A stretch of DNA of 64,000 bases from Penium margaritaceum (GCA_023375785.1 SZWC01004728.1:1-64000), one strand, 5' to 3'; counted from the stretch's first letter, positions 43,115 to 53,555 are shown. Translations and numbers: made by a program. Notes: a model not told the origin generated them from the sequence alone.

Positions 43115-45275
43115 GTGAGTGCTACATCACCGTCGCAAGGTTTTGGACCCTTAGGGGGACTCCCCATTTTCGAGGGGACTGAGATCCCCCTTTGGAGATG
43201 TCAGTTCGAGCTGGCAATGAAAGTGCGCGACCTCATCAAGCTTTTTAAGGGAGAGCAGCAAGTTCCTGCAGTGGGCTCACCGGAACACGAGGCATGGATG
43301 GAATGGAATAATATTGTCATGTAATTGCTGAGCAATGCGATTGCTAAAAAGCATGTCCCCATCATTGCTGGGTACACGCTGGCTTTCGAAGCATACGATA
43401 AGCTCAAGCACGTTCACCAGTCCACCTCCCTTGCAAACAGATTATTCATCCTACAACGGTTGATCAGCATGTTGGTGAATGAGGGTGAATCAATCCCCGA
43501 TTTCCTACAAGAGTCTGAAGGACTCCTTGGCGAGGCTCGCCAGATGAACTGGGATCTTGACAAAAACATGCAAGCCATGATCCTCCTCAAGGTGCTACCG
43601 GAGAGCTGGAGCCCAATGATCACCGTCATGGGCGGTCGGAAGGAGGATGACCGGACGTACACAGTAGTGTCCAAGTACGTGCGAAATGAGGCCATGCGCC
43701 GCAGCAGATGTGAGGCTAACTTCTCAGCCTATGCCGCTTGCTACGGTGGCCACGGGAGCAAACGGTCACCCTCTGGTCAGAATGGCGCAAGTGGAAGAGG
43801 TGGCAACGGAGGCAACAATGGCAGCAAGGCTCCCAAGCGACAGGGCAACTGCCGCAACTGCGGCAAACCTGGGCACTGGGCAAGAGAGTGTAGGTCGCCA
43901 AAGAAGGAAGACGGCAGAAGCAATGCGAACAAAGGCAGTAAAAAGGGTGGCAATGAAGCCACCAACATGATGGCACAGAGCATGCCTCAGGCAAAAGGAG
44001 CGGCGCTGCTCAGGCCACGAGGTTTCGGGCTCGACTCTGGCACCGATCATCACTCCAGGAACGACCAGGCTGGATTTGTCTCCATCGGCCCCACCGATCT
44101 TTGGTTCAGATGTCCAAACGGTAGCGTCGTGAAAGCAGAGGGTGTGGGAAACAAGCTGGTGAGCATCAGCCTTAATGGTGTAGAGAAGGATCTACAGTTA
44201 CGTGACATGGTCTACATGCCCTGCTTTGTGGCAAACCTTCTGTCCGTGTGAAAAATAACGGAGAACGACATGACGGGGGTGTTCACGCAGAAGAAGGCGG
44301 TCATTGCCAGGAACGAGGACATCAAGGTCATGTACGCCAACAAAGATCTCGTGGCACAGGTTCCACGGGTTGATGGACTCTACGTATTGCACACAACGGC
44401 AGCAAAGAGCTCGGAAGACGAGGGTCATGCGGGTGCATCGGAGAGAGTGGTCTCGGCACCAACGCAAAAGAGCACACCAACGAGAATTGAAAAAGCATCC
44501 TCTCCCACAAAGGACAAAGACACTGATTTGTCGCATAGAAGCTTTGGGTATGTTGCAAACAGCACGCTCCGAGTCATCTAGCAACAACAGCAGGTGCGTG
44601 GCATGGATTGTTGCAAGAAGGATGAGGTTGGGTGTGGCAGCTTGTGTGAACCTTGCCTCCAAGGCAAGACCAAGCAAATGCAATTTGAGCGCAATGGTCG
44701 CCGCGTAGAATCAGCCCTTGACCTGATTCACACCGACGTGTGCAGACCCTTTTGCACTGTGTCAAATGGTGGTAGCAAGCATTTTCTGACCTTCATAGAT
44801 GACCACAGCCGCAAGGTGTGGATCCTCTTCCTCAAAACAAAGGGAGAGGTCAAAGAAAAGTTGCAGGAGTTTGTCGCCATGGTGGAGCGGCAGACCGAAA
44901 AGAAAGTCAAAGCGATGCGGAGCAACAACGGCAGAGAGTACGAGGCATGCAAGGGCTGATTGTGGCAACCTGGGATCAACCACCAGCCCACAATGCCTTA
45001 CACGCCACAGAGCAATGGTGTTGCCAAATGGATGAATCAGACCATCCTCGGCATGGTGCGTAGCATGCTCTTTGATGCAAAGCTTCCACCAAGGTTCTGG
45101 ACGGAAGCGGCAAGAACGGCATGCTATCTTGTCAACCTGACTCGTGCAGCTGCTCTGAGTGGCCGTGGAGAGAATAAGGGAAAGCAGCAGATGACCCCAC
45201 AACACGTTTGGTCAGGGAAGAAGCCGGACGCATCACACCTGAAAGTATTCGGTTGCACCGCATGGACAAAGGTCC
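43115..45275 (+). pseudogene. Copia-F gag, protease and integrase (truncated)
   Basis: Gag starts near 43115 (GFGPLGGLPIFEGTEIPLW), then a TAA at 43322-43324. 43325-44251 is open for 308 codons and carries the rest of gag (LANRLFILQRLISM, MGGRKEDDRTYTV), a perfect CX2CX4HX4C zinc knuckle (CRNCGKPGHWAREC) and protease with an intact active site (FGLDSGTDHHS). After a TGA, 44270-44581 has RVDGLYVLHTTAA and a mutated integrase zinc site (LSHRSFGYVANS). 44594-44959 has CEPCLQGKTKQ, HTDVCRPF (first Asp), FIDDHSRKVWILF and RSNNGREYEACKG (second Asp changed to Asn). 44960-45275 has PQSNGVAKWMN (Glu changed to Lys). It is cut at about 45276 by a head-to-head junction with G. Confidence 0.87.
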
Positions 45276-45280
45276 AGGCA

Positions 45281-45835
45281 TCAGACCATCAGATCGGCCT
45301 CCTTCCAACCGCCAAATACGGTGATCAAGGACCCCCAGCTTTCCGGCACCGCCATTAGAAGGATCATGGCACGCATGTTGGAGTCGAGATTCCATTCCAT
45401 TTGCTCGACCTCTTGCAGCACGTTGTCAAACGACTGCAAAAATGCGGGTATCGATTCTCCTTCGCTCACCCTCCTCGACATCAACCATTGGAAGATGAAG
45501 AGTCGGTTTGCTAGGGCATTCGATTGATGCACGCGTGCGAGTTTTGCGTAGGCCTCAGCAGCCGACGTGCATCCTGTGATGTGGGAGTGTTGAGTCTTGT
45601 TGATGGACGTCACAAGAATGGCAAGAGCCATGTTGTTCTTCATCATCCATGCTTCAAGGTCAGCCGCATGCATTGTCACGGTCGCATTGGCTGGTGCTAT
45701 CGTGGTCCCTTTTAGGATGTTGAGGTAGCCACGCACGTTCATGACAACCTCAAACTGCCATTTCCACAAGGGAAAACCTGTCCCCGTGAATTTGGACATA
45801 CCCGCCTCAAGGCGGGCTAGAGTTGGATCCGCCAT
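45281..45835 (-). CDS. Copia-G gag N-terminal part, open frame
   Basis: 184 codons, open, minus strand. Residues 1-30 hold TGTGFPLWKWQFEVVMNVRG, the copia gag (UBN2/DUF4219) entry signature. Then come AEAYAKLARVHQSNALANRLFIF and AMILLMAVPESW, which match the capsid-like fold seen in the E and F gags. Gag packages the RNA into the virus-like particle in the cytoplasm. The zinc knuckle and everything downstream are missing because the element is truncated at 45281, back to back with F. The leader 45836-46250 has no gene, but holds 9-bp repeats at about 45886-45912 (CAGCCTCAT type) and 46131-46166. Confidence 0.85.
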   Translation of the reverse strand: MADPTLARLEAGMSKFTGTGFPLWKWQFEVVMNVRGYLNILKGTTIAPANATVTMHAADLEAWMMKNNMALAILVTSINKTQHSHITGCTSAAEAYAKLARVHQSNALANRLFIFQWLMSRRVSEGESIPAFLQSFDNVLQEVEQMEWNLDSNMRAMILLMAVPESWGSLITVFGGWKEADLMV

Positions 45836-46130
45836 TTCTTGCAGTTGCTCGTCTTTTCTGCTTTGCTGCTACTCTGCTTTGTTGAGGCCGATGAGGCTGA
45901 TGAGGCTGCTGACTGCGACCGTTGTCAAAGGTGCAGTTGGTTCCGTTGCATACCCCTCCCGCCGATGATCGCCTAAGGCGATGGTGCCGTCGTGAGAGAA
46001 TGGACTCGGGGTCGTACCACCTTCTAAAAAGGGGTAGAGCTTAATCCCGTTGGGGCTTGAGGGTCTTGTCCAACATGGACAGAGCGATTCCTCGTCCCCT
46101 AGTCCGCCACGTGCGTGCACCCTACCTGAA

Positions 46131-46166
46131 GAAGCCAATGGAGCCGATGGAGCAGATGGAGCCGTC
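46131..46166 (-). repeat. 9-bp leader repeat in copia-G
   Basis: Four units of the CTCCATCGG type on the minus strand, about 85 bases after the primer-binding site. It is the same unit and place as in F and F'1. Confidence 0.72.
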
Positions 46167-46250
46167 CGATGGTCGTGTCCCTATTGTACCTGTGCGCCCT
46201 GCAAGACCACGCGCTAGTCGGTCTTGGAAGCGTGCCTTAGAACCAGATGT

Positions 46251-46265
46251 GTGGGCCCATAACCC
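46251..46265 (-). other. Primer-binding site of G, exact match to tRNA-iMet anticodon arm
   Basis: The minus strand reads GGGTTATGGGCCCAC, exact over 15 bases, 2 bases from the LTR end. Confidence 0.85.
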
Positions 46266-46267
46266 TT

Positions 46268-46920
46268 TGTCAGTGCGCCGGATAGCAACGGTCTAGAAAA
46301 TGGGACCCGACATGGGAGGCCGCCAACCGTTCTTGGTATTGCAACCAAGATAACATATCACCTTCGAACGAGGGATCCACACTTTAGGTTCGTTTGGTTT
46401 GCAACCTCACAAAGTCCGCATGTTGGTCTTTAGTGTCTACCTTTGGTTGGACACTCTGTGAGGAGTCTCAAAGGCAATAATTGTAAATGGATGCATGCAA
46501 GGTATAAGCTTTTATACTTGCACAGCTGTGCTAAAGCTTCTCCTTGTAGTGGCTCCACTAGAGCCAGCCTCAACCTACATTCCTACTTGGCACGTCCTTA
46601 GACCGCCAAGTGTCATCCTCAAGGCAGGCTCTAGCAAGCTTCCTAGAAGCTTCCTGTCCCAATTTTGGCCACAAAGAAAATTGCGGCCGTCGCGGGGCTT
46701 GAACCCAGGACCTCTGGGCTGAGACTCCGGTGCCTAATCAACCAAGCCAAAAAGGTATGATTCCTATGATGACCCACAGTGGACATACCCATTATGGGCA
46801 GTGCATTCCTGGCCCGTCTCATAACAGACCAAGGGGAAATACTCCATATAGGAGTGCATGCCTTGTCTATCTGTGTAGCTAGCTAGCTAGGCAGTGGACA
46901 AGGTGCATACTATTTCAACA
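46268..46920 (-). repeat. 5' LTR of copia-G (653 bp)
   Basis: On the minus strand it starts TGTTGAAATAG (46920) and ends CACTGACA (46268). It contains a tRNA-like module (46690-46749) and two copies of the GCATGCACT/GCATTCACT-hairpin motif near 46790-46860. There is no matching LTR at the other end because G is truncated. Its outer edge abuts copia-E2 RT at 46921. Confidence 0.83.
46690..46749 (-). other. tRNA-like module with A and B boxes inside LTR-G
   Basis: Minus strand: A box TGGCTTGGTTG (46749-46739) and B box GGGTTCAAGCCCC (46706-46694), with 43 nt start to start, the same as in LTR-A. The surrounding GGTTGATTAGGCACCGGA resembles the D arm and anticodon region of a class II (Leu/Ser-like) tRNA. 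No full cloverleaf is claimed. Confidence 0.6.
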
Positions 46921-47182
46921 AAAAGGCATAGCTTGCCCTTATCTGTCCCGCCACGGAAGTACAATGCTACAACCGGCGAATCGACTAGTATAAGTTATAC
47001 CATATTGGCTCAAGGAGAGTTGTCCAAAGTGGCAGAAGCGCTTGCTCTACTGGATGGGACCAAGTGGAAGGCCGCCATCAAAAGGGAGTTGGCCTCGTAC
47101 AAGAAGAACAGGACATGGGAGCTGGTGGACCGGCACGCTGGCGCCCACATTGTAGGGTGTAAGTGGTTCATGATGAAGAAGC
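46921..47182 (+). pseudogene. Copia-E2 RT N-terminal fragment
   Basis: AEALALLDGTKWKAAIKREL, NRTWELVDRHAGAHIVGCKW and a MMKKL-like end match E1 RT (32842-32990). This short open piece is cut at 47183 by hAT-5 and continues at 52081. Confidence 0.83.
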
Positions 47183-47514
47183 TAAGCGTGATACCCTTTT
47201 TTTGGGATTGCAAGACAGACTCGCGAGTCCGAGACCGGACTCGGACTCGCAAGTCCGATTCCCCTCCCGATAATCATCTCGGACTCGGACCCTCTTCCTT
47301 CTACGGAATCGCGAGTCCGCATCGCGAGTCCTGAGGGTATGGGTGGGGGTGTAAAAATATTGGAGGTCCGGGTCGACCACTCCAAAAATCTTAGAGGGTT
47401 ATAGCGACGCTTGGCATGCGATGTGTGCCAAACACACACATTGGTGTGTTAGGCACAAATCAATGTCGATGTGGCATTGCCACATCAACATGACCCTATG
47501 TCGAGGGAGCTCGT

Positions 47515-47705
47515 TGCCTCTCTTGCTGCCGACAGCAAAAGCGGCGACGACTCTCCCTCTAGTTACCAACAGCGAGAGAGTTCTCTGTGCCTTGCGTCTC
47601 TCTCTGCCGATAGTGAGAGACGTCGTCGACTCTCTCTTGCTGCCAACAGCGAGAGCGCTTGTTGAATCTATCTCGCTACCAAGAGCGAAAGTGCTCGGCT
47701 CTCAG
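47515..47705 (+). repeat. Degenerate direct repeat upstream of hAT-5 transposase
   Basis: Three to four imperfect copies of a roughly 50-base block built on TCTCTCTTGCTGCCAACAGC followed by GAGAG and CGACGAC-like bases. Each copy also folds on itself (TCTCTC against GAGAGA). Limits are approximate. A GATGTGGCA/TGCCACATC inverted repeat lies just before it, at about 47469-47487. Confidence 0.55.
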
Positions 47706-49256
47706 ACGCGTCGCCATGGCGTTGTAGACAAGTGGCCCAGGGAGTGGAGCTTTGACACTGGCCGCACCCGCTGCCACTGCCGCTGCCGCACCCGCTGCTA
47801 CTCTCGCTCGCGCTGAAGCTTCCACAGCCGATGCCACTGGTGCTACCTCTGCTGCTGTTGCTCATGTGGTTAAGCCAGATTGACGCAAGCAGAAGCAGAA
47901 CCCCTCTGTAGTGTGGTAGGTTTTCACCGTGGTCTTCATCAAAGGAGAACACCGCGCGCGTTCCAACATATGTCCTCCCAGTGGGGGGACTAAGTGGACC
48001 TATACGTTTGGCGATGGACAGACATCGGGGATGTGGAAGCATCTCCGCAACATGCACCAGGCAAAGTGGAAGGAGCTGAAGTCCTTGGAGGCGACGGAGA
48101 AGCTACTGGCTACAACGATTGGTGCCGCTGAAACTGCAACCACGATTGACGGCTCCAACTCACTGCTGGTGAGGGGAGTGTCGGGTGTGGGAGTGGCATT
48201 CAACAACAAATATTTCCAGATCTGTGTGTGGAAGCATGTGGTGGACAAGATGATCAGCTTTGCCTCCATCAAGTCGCTGTGGCTGAAGCGTGCCTTTCTG
48301 CACTGCAACCCCTTTGCCGTGCTGCCTGGCCGCCTCACTCTCTGCAAGCATTTTCAGCTAGGTGCTGCTACTTTCCGTCGTCGCCTTGCAAAAACGTTCC
48401 AGTCGGTGCACTCCGGTGTGTCGTTCACAACGGACGGGTGGCAGTCGGACGCCAACGTGAAGTACCTAGGCGTCATCGTCCACCGAATTGAGGCATGGCA
48501 GATGCAGAGTGTGGCCCTAGCATATCCCCACGTGTCTGATGCAGCCACGGCTGAGAATGTGTACGGCCTGTTCAGTACAATGGTGAGGGACTAGGGGCTG
48601 TGGGAGAAGTTTTATGCACTGACCGTCGACAACGACACTGTGAACGACTCCATGGTTGACAACTACATCCTCATGAACCACCCCACCTTCTCCAAAGATG
48701 GCCACATTCGCTACATGAAGTACAGCATGAACATTGTTGTGCAGGATCTGCTGAAGAGTGACAACCTGCGGGCACACCTTGCAATAGTGCGTGACATCGT
48801 GAACTTTGTTGTGAAGTCCGCTAAGCGTGAGGAGAGCCTCATGGCGACGGCGGTTGAGTGCGGCGTCACGTACCTGTCACTGCATGCTGACACCCCAACA
48901 CGGTGGAACTCCACCCTCAACATGTGCCACAGGGTGGTGCACCTCAAGGAGCCGCTAGACATCTGGCTGAAGGCAAAGGCGCCGCACCTGCTGCCATCGG
49001 AGGCTGGTTGGGAGCTGATGGGCCTCGTGGTGGCGGTCCTGAAGCCGTTCAAGGCCTTCACCGACAAAATCAGCGGCCAGGCATACCCCACTACAGCGTG
49101 GTGCTCCCCTTCTTCAGCGTGCTGGTCGCCAAGATCCACGCGTGGCTGGTGAAGGCTGGAACCGCGGAGAAGAAGCAGAAGAACAGGGCGCTGCTGAACA
49201 CGACCAACCAGCTTTTGCTGGAGCTTAAGGACGGCTTCAAAGCAGTTCAAGACAAG

Positions 49257-50355
49257 GTGGGACCGTCCAGGCTGTGGGGAGGGAGGGGGGGAGGGGGGTT
49301 CTGTTTACATTTTTTTGTGTGTAGGTTTTGGATGCAAAATGCAGTTCACACAGTTGCATTGTGTGCCATGCAAACAGGAGGAGGGGGGGAGGGGGGGAGG
49401 TTCCACCAGTCAAATCTGTTTACATTTTCTTGTGTACAGGTTTGGATGCAAAATGCAGTTCACACAGTTGCATTGTGTGCTATGCCAACAGGAGGAGGGG
49501 GAGGGGAGGGGGGGTTGCACCAGTCAAATCTGATTACATTTTGTCGTGTGCAGGTTTGGATGCAAAATGCAGTTCACACAGTTGCATTGTGTGCTATGCC
49601 AACAGGAGGAGGGGGAGGGGAGGGGGGGTTGCACCAGTCAAATCTGATTACATTTTGTCGTGTGCAGGTTTGGATGCAAAATGCAGTTCACACAGTTGCA
49701 TTGTGTGCTATGCCAACAGGAGGAGGGGGAGGGGAGGGGGGGTTGCACCAGTCAAATCTGATTACATTTTGTCGTGTGCAGGTTTGGATGCAAAATGCAG
49801 TTCACACAGTTGCATTGTGTGCTATGCCAACAGGAGGAGGGGGAGGGGAGGGGGGGTTGCACCAGTCAAATCTGATTACATTTTGTCGTGTGCAGGTTTG
49901 GATGCAAAATGCAGTTCACACAGTTGCATTGTGTGCTATGCCAACAGGAGGAGGGGGAGGGGAGGGGGGGTTGCACCAGTCAAATCTGATTACATTTTGT
50001 CGTGTGCAGGTTTGGATGCAAAATGCAGTTCACACAGTTGCATTGTGTGCTATGCCAACAGGAGGAGGGGGAGGGGAGGGGGGGTTGCACCAGTCAAATC
50101 TGATTACATTTTGTCGTGTGCAGGTTTGGATGCAAAATGCAGTTCACACAGTTGCATTGTGTGCTATGCCAACAGGAGGAGGGGGAGGGGAGGGGGGGTT
50201 GCACCAGTCAAATCTGATTACATTTTGTCGTGTGCAGGTTTGGATGCAAAATGCAGTTCACACAACAGCATTGTGTGCTATGGCAACAGAAGGAGGGGGG
50301 GTTGCACCATTCAAATCTGTTGTGTTCTATGTTTACCTGTTGTATTAACGCGCAG
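49257..50355 (+). other. Intron of hAT-5 transposase (1,099 bp)
   Basis: The donor is AAG|GTGGGA at 49256/49257. The acceptor is CGCAG|CTTGAG at 50355/50356, preceded by TATTAAC (branch-point-like) and a T-rich stretch. Both exons are phase 0, and joining them gives continuous hAT protein (AVQDK then LEKYVKK). Two reading frames happen to stay open through most of the intron because the array unit is a multiple of 3; one ends at a stop at 50348. Confidence 0.75.
49325..50336 (+). repeat. 114-bp tandem array (about 9 units) inside the hAT-5 intron
   Basis: Units start at 49325, 49440, 49554, 49668, 49782, 49896, 50010, 50124 and 50238. The central seven are nearly identical and exactly 114 bp; the first and last have diverged. 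Each unit has GTTTGGATGC at its start, a G-tract block (GGAGGAGGGGGAGGGGAGGG) and a T-rich run ending GTGCAG, so neighbouring units meet at CAG|GT. Confidence 0.95.
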
Positions 50356-52080
50356 CTTGAGAAGTACGTGAAGAAGTGCAACATGCGGCACGTCGTGGCA
50401 TCATTTGCGGATCCCCGTTTCCGTCTACGCTTGTTCGACTGCGTACACAAGCTGATGGGGATAAAGTCCGCTGCTGAGCTGGAGGTGCGCATTGTGGAGG
50501 AGCTGAGGCCCTACTTCGCGCGCGCACAAGAGAACAAGGAACAGGCTGTTGTAGTAGCAGCTGAAGGTGTAGAAGAAGTGTAAGTTCAGCAGAAGCGGAT
50601 GATGAGGCGGACGATGACGATGTCCCGGCTGCCTCGACTCTTGCGAGTACAGCCCAAGGTCGAGCAAGCACTGCCGCAAGAATTGGTCGCAGCAGCAGCT
50701 CTGGTGTCCGTGGTAGCACCAGCTCAACTCTATCATCAAGCAGCGCGCGCCCTCAACACAGTGCCTCTGATGAGAGCAGGACAAGGCGCCGCCCGGATAC
50801 GCACCCAAAGAAGAGCATGGTTGACATGGCGCTCGAGGACACGCTGGACTCCCTCTTTGAGGAACCCAAGTCTGAACCCACAGAGGTGGCTCCAGACTCT
50901 TTGGAGCAGGAGATTGAGGACTACAAGAAGTTTGCACGGGGTGGGAGAAAGTGCAATGTCTTGCACTTTTACAAGGAACACCAAAGCAAGTATCCAACGC
51001 TTGCTTTAATGGTCCTTGACCTCTTTGCTGTGCCTGCTACCTCTACCCCTTGCGAGCGCATGTTCTCCTTGGGTGGACGCGTTGTGACAGACATGCGACA
51101 CAGCCTGGAAAATGCCACTGTGCAGGATCTTCTCTGTCTGAAGACGTGGATCAACGACCCAGCTCTGGTGGACTTCCCAATCGCACCAAACAGCACAGTT
51201 GCAATGGAGCTGCTGTGGGAAAAGAGGAAGGAGAGGCTGCGGAGGAGGCATGTTTGGAGGGTGGTGTCGTAGGTCAGGAAGGGCCTCGTGCAAGCAGCAA
51301 CACTCCCAAATTTGGATGACAACATTGAGAGTGTGCCAGATGCCACGGATGCATGAGCTGACGAGGGAGAGGAGGATGAAGAGGACGAGGCGGAGGATGA
51401 GGAGGCAGCCAAGGAATAGGAAGGAGAAGGAGAGGGCGACGATCTTGATGATGAAGATGTGATGGAAAATGGTTAGGTTTGCAAGTGTGCAAGTGTTTCC
51501 CAATTCATACTTTCTGAGTACAACTTTGCAAGTGTGCACGTTACATTGATTGTCAAACATCATAGTACATTCTTCATGATATGGTCATTGCTTCCTTTGT
51601 CCTGTACCGTGGCATTCTCTCATGAATTTGGAGCATTGAATGTCAATGTGAGATTCTCCATAATACTGCTTGGGAAAAAGAGAAATAAGAGAAATAAAGA
51701 CTTACAATCATGGATGTCAATGTATGTTTTGAGGGGTACAGTAGTGAAATGTACTACTCATAAGGCTTATACAAGGTGGTTTGAGTTCTCAACCATACAA
51801 CAAAGTTCATGCAATGTTAGATGCAACATCTAGACTCGGGTACCTGGACCTCCAGCAAAACACAGACTTGCAATTTTGTACATGTAGACTCGCGAGTAGG
51901 CATGACAGACACTCGCGATTCTACATGACATGGACTCGCGATCCTACACACAAGGGAATCGCGAGTCCAGGACTCGCTATTCTTTTGGCTTGACTCGCGA
52001 GTCCGAGTCCGTCCCCTCCTTGGGATTGCGAGTCCGAGTCCACCACGAGACTCGCGAGTCTGGACTTGGTATCACCCTTA

Positions 52081-53500
52081 CAAGAAGCTCAAGCATGATA
52101 GGACCATCAACCGCCACGAGGCGCGGCTGGTGGCCAAGGGTTTTGCGCAATGGCCGGGGAGCAAATACCACGAGACGTACGTGCCCATTGTCACCTTTGC
52201 GACGATAGAGTCTCTCCTCGCAATAACAACGGCCAAGACCTTAGAGGTTCACCAGATGGATGTCAAGACTGCCTTTCTCCACAGAAATCTTGACAAAGAG
52301 GTCTTCATGGAGGTGCCTGAGGCGGTGGATGCACCACTCGAAAAGGTTTGCAAGCTCGTCAAATCATTGTATGGGCTGAAACAGGCCCCAAGGTGCTGGT
52401 ACCAGGAGATGGACGCCTTCATGGAGGGGTCCTGGTACGATCACAGCGAGAACGAGTTCAGTATGTACGTACGAGAGGATGAGGATGGCCTCGTCATGGT
52501 AGCTCTTTCCGTCGATGACCTCATCATCTGTGCATCATCGACAAAGCTGCTAGAGAACATCAAGATGCAACTGAGTAGCCGGTTCCAGATGAAAGATCTA
52601 GGAGCTTTTGAGTACTACCTAGGCATCATTGTCACGCCAGATCACTCAACGGGCACCATGAGGCTCAGTCAGACCAAATACATTGACCACATTCTCAAGC
52701 GGTATGACATGGAGGACTGCAAACCCGCCAACACCCCCATGGGAGTAGATTGCATCCTAACCTCAGCTGCTGCTCCTAACAACAAAGCAAAGCAGGTCAA
52801 TATGGCAAGCGTGCCATATCAGTGTGTTGTGGGTAGTCTAATGTACGCAATGGTCGCAACTCGCACCGACACCTGCCACGCTATGGGGCAAGTGAGCAGG
52901 TATGTGGCCAACCCTGGGCCACAACACTGGCAAGCAGTGAAGCGGATCTTCTGCTACCTGAAGGGTACGCAGCACCTTGGCATCTAGTATGTTGGGGTGC
53001 CACTGTCGGAATCCTCGCGGCTCATGGTGTATACAGATATAAATTGGGCCGGGAATGTTGACAACCGTAAGTCCACTTCAGGCTATGTGTGCATGTTCAA
53101 CGGAGGGGCCGTGTCATGGGCGAGCTGCTAGCAAGACTGTGTCTCCCTCTCTAGAGTCAAAGCAAAGTACATCACCAGTGCAGAAGCGTGCAAGGAGACA
53201 ATGTGGCTCTGTAGCCTGCTCAAAGAGATACGAAACATCTCAATCAGCCGCAACGGTGGTCAAGGTGGACACCAAGTCTGCCATTGACATGTCCAAAAAC
53301 GGCAACTTGACGCGGAGGACTAAACACATCGAAGTTTGGTTCCACTTCAGTCGCGACCTGGTCACTAAGGGAGTGGTGGAGCTGGAGCACGTTGCGTCCA
53401 AGCTCAACCGGGCAGACATGCTGACAAAACCCCTTGACCGAGAACTCCACCTCGCAAGAAGATAGGGTATTGGCATGAAGAGCACAAGCAACAAAGACTG
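52081..53500 (+). pseudogene. Copia-E2 RT and RNase H, second part
   Basis: 52130-52987 is open for 285 codons: [56 protein letters not shown], and the catalytic box as LSVDDLIICAS (Tyr of YVDD changed to Ser). Then FQMKDLGAFEYYLGI, MEDCKPANTPMG and the RNase H connection. After a stop, RNase H has YTDINWAGNVDNRKSTSGY, but its Glu block is SRVKAKYIT with a stop before it and a frameshift near 53225. The last part (SAIDMSKNGNL, RTKHIEVWFHFSRDL, RADMLTKPLDREL) is intact. A polypurine tract (gcaagggagagatt) precedes the LTR start at 53538. Confidence 0.86.
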
Positions 53501-53537
53501 AAGACAGTTTAAGTGGCCAGAGATGCAAGGGAGAGAT

Positions 53538-53555
53538 TGTTGTTATGTGAATGTC
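53538..53555 (+). repeat. Start of the 3' LTR of copia-E2, cut by the gap
   Basis: TGTTGTTATGTGAATGTC matches the first bases of the E-family LTR and follows a polypurine tract. The rest lies in the N run. Confidence 0.8.

Larger units (their letters stand above)
47929..51470 (+). pseudogene. hAT-5 transposase (BED finger, hAT core, dimerisation domain), one intron
   Basis: BED zinc finger near 47950-48060 (MWKHLRNMH; one expected Cys reads Ser in ARSNIC). The core 48130-48594 has VSFTTDGWQSDANVKYLGVI, the first catalytic Asp region. A TAG at 48592-48594 follows, then LTVDNDTVNDSMV (second Asp region) and TPTRWNSTLNMCHRVV at about 48895. A frameshift lies near 49085. Exon 1 ends at 49256 (AVQDK) and exon 2 starts at 50356 (LEKYVKKCNMRH, ASFADPRFRLRLF). 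A frameshift near 50580 and a Ser-rich linker lead to the hAT C-terminal domain at 50980-51160 (VPATSTPCERMFSLGGRVV), with the catalytic Glu present. The acidic tail has stops near 51272, 51356 and 51419. Stops near 47880 and 47918 precede the BED finger. Confidence 0.86.
47183..52080 (+). mobile_element. hAT-5 DNA transposon inserted in copia-E2 RT
   Basis: Ends TAAGCGTGATACC (47183-47195) and, read inward from 52080, TAAGGGTGATACC: 12 of 13 match. The 8-bp flanks are GAAGAAGC (47175-47182) and CAAGAAGC (52081-52088), 7 of 8. Subterminal regions (47215-47335, 51834-52060) carry many GACTCGCGAGTC and GGACTCGGACTCG motifs. It is a different hAT lineage from hAT-1 to hAT-4, with a BED finger and no DUF659-type core seen. 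47340-47925 is 5' non-coding with a degenerate repeat; 51480-51830 is 3' non-coding with nothing recognised. Confidence 0.9.

Noticed and set aside
49325-50336. CRISPR array
   Set aside because: Direct 114-bp units abut without unique spacers, and the context is a eukaryotic transposon intron.
48903-50371. Two long open frames (481 and 347 codons) of 38-residue repeats read as a novel repeat protein
   Set aside because: They run through an intronic 114-bp array whose length is a multiple of 3. The hAT exons on both sides join in phase across it with GT-AG borders, so the frames are most simply a by-product of the array.
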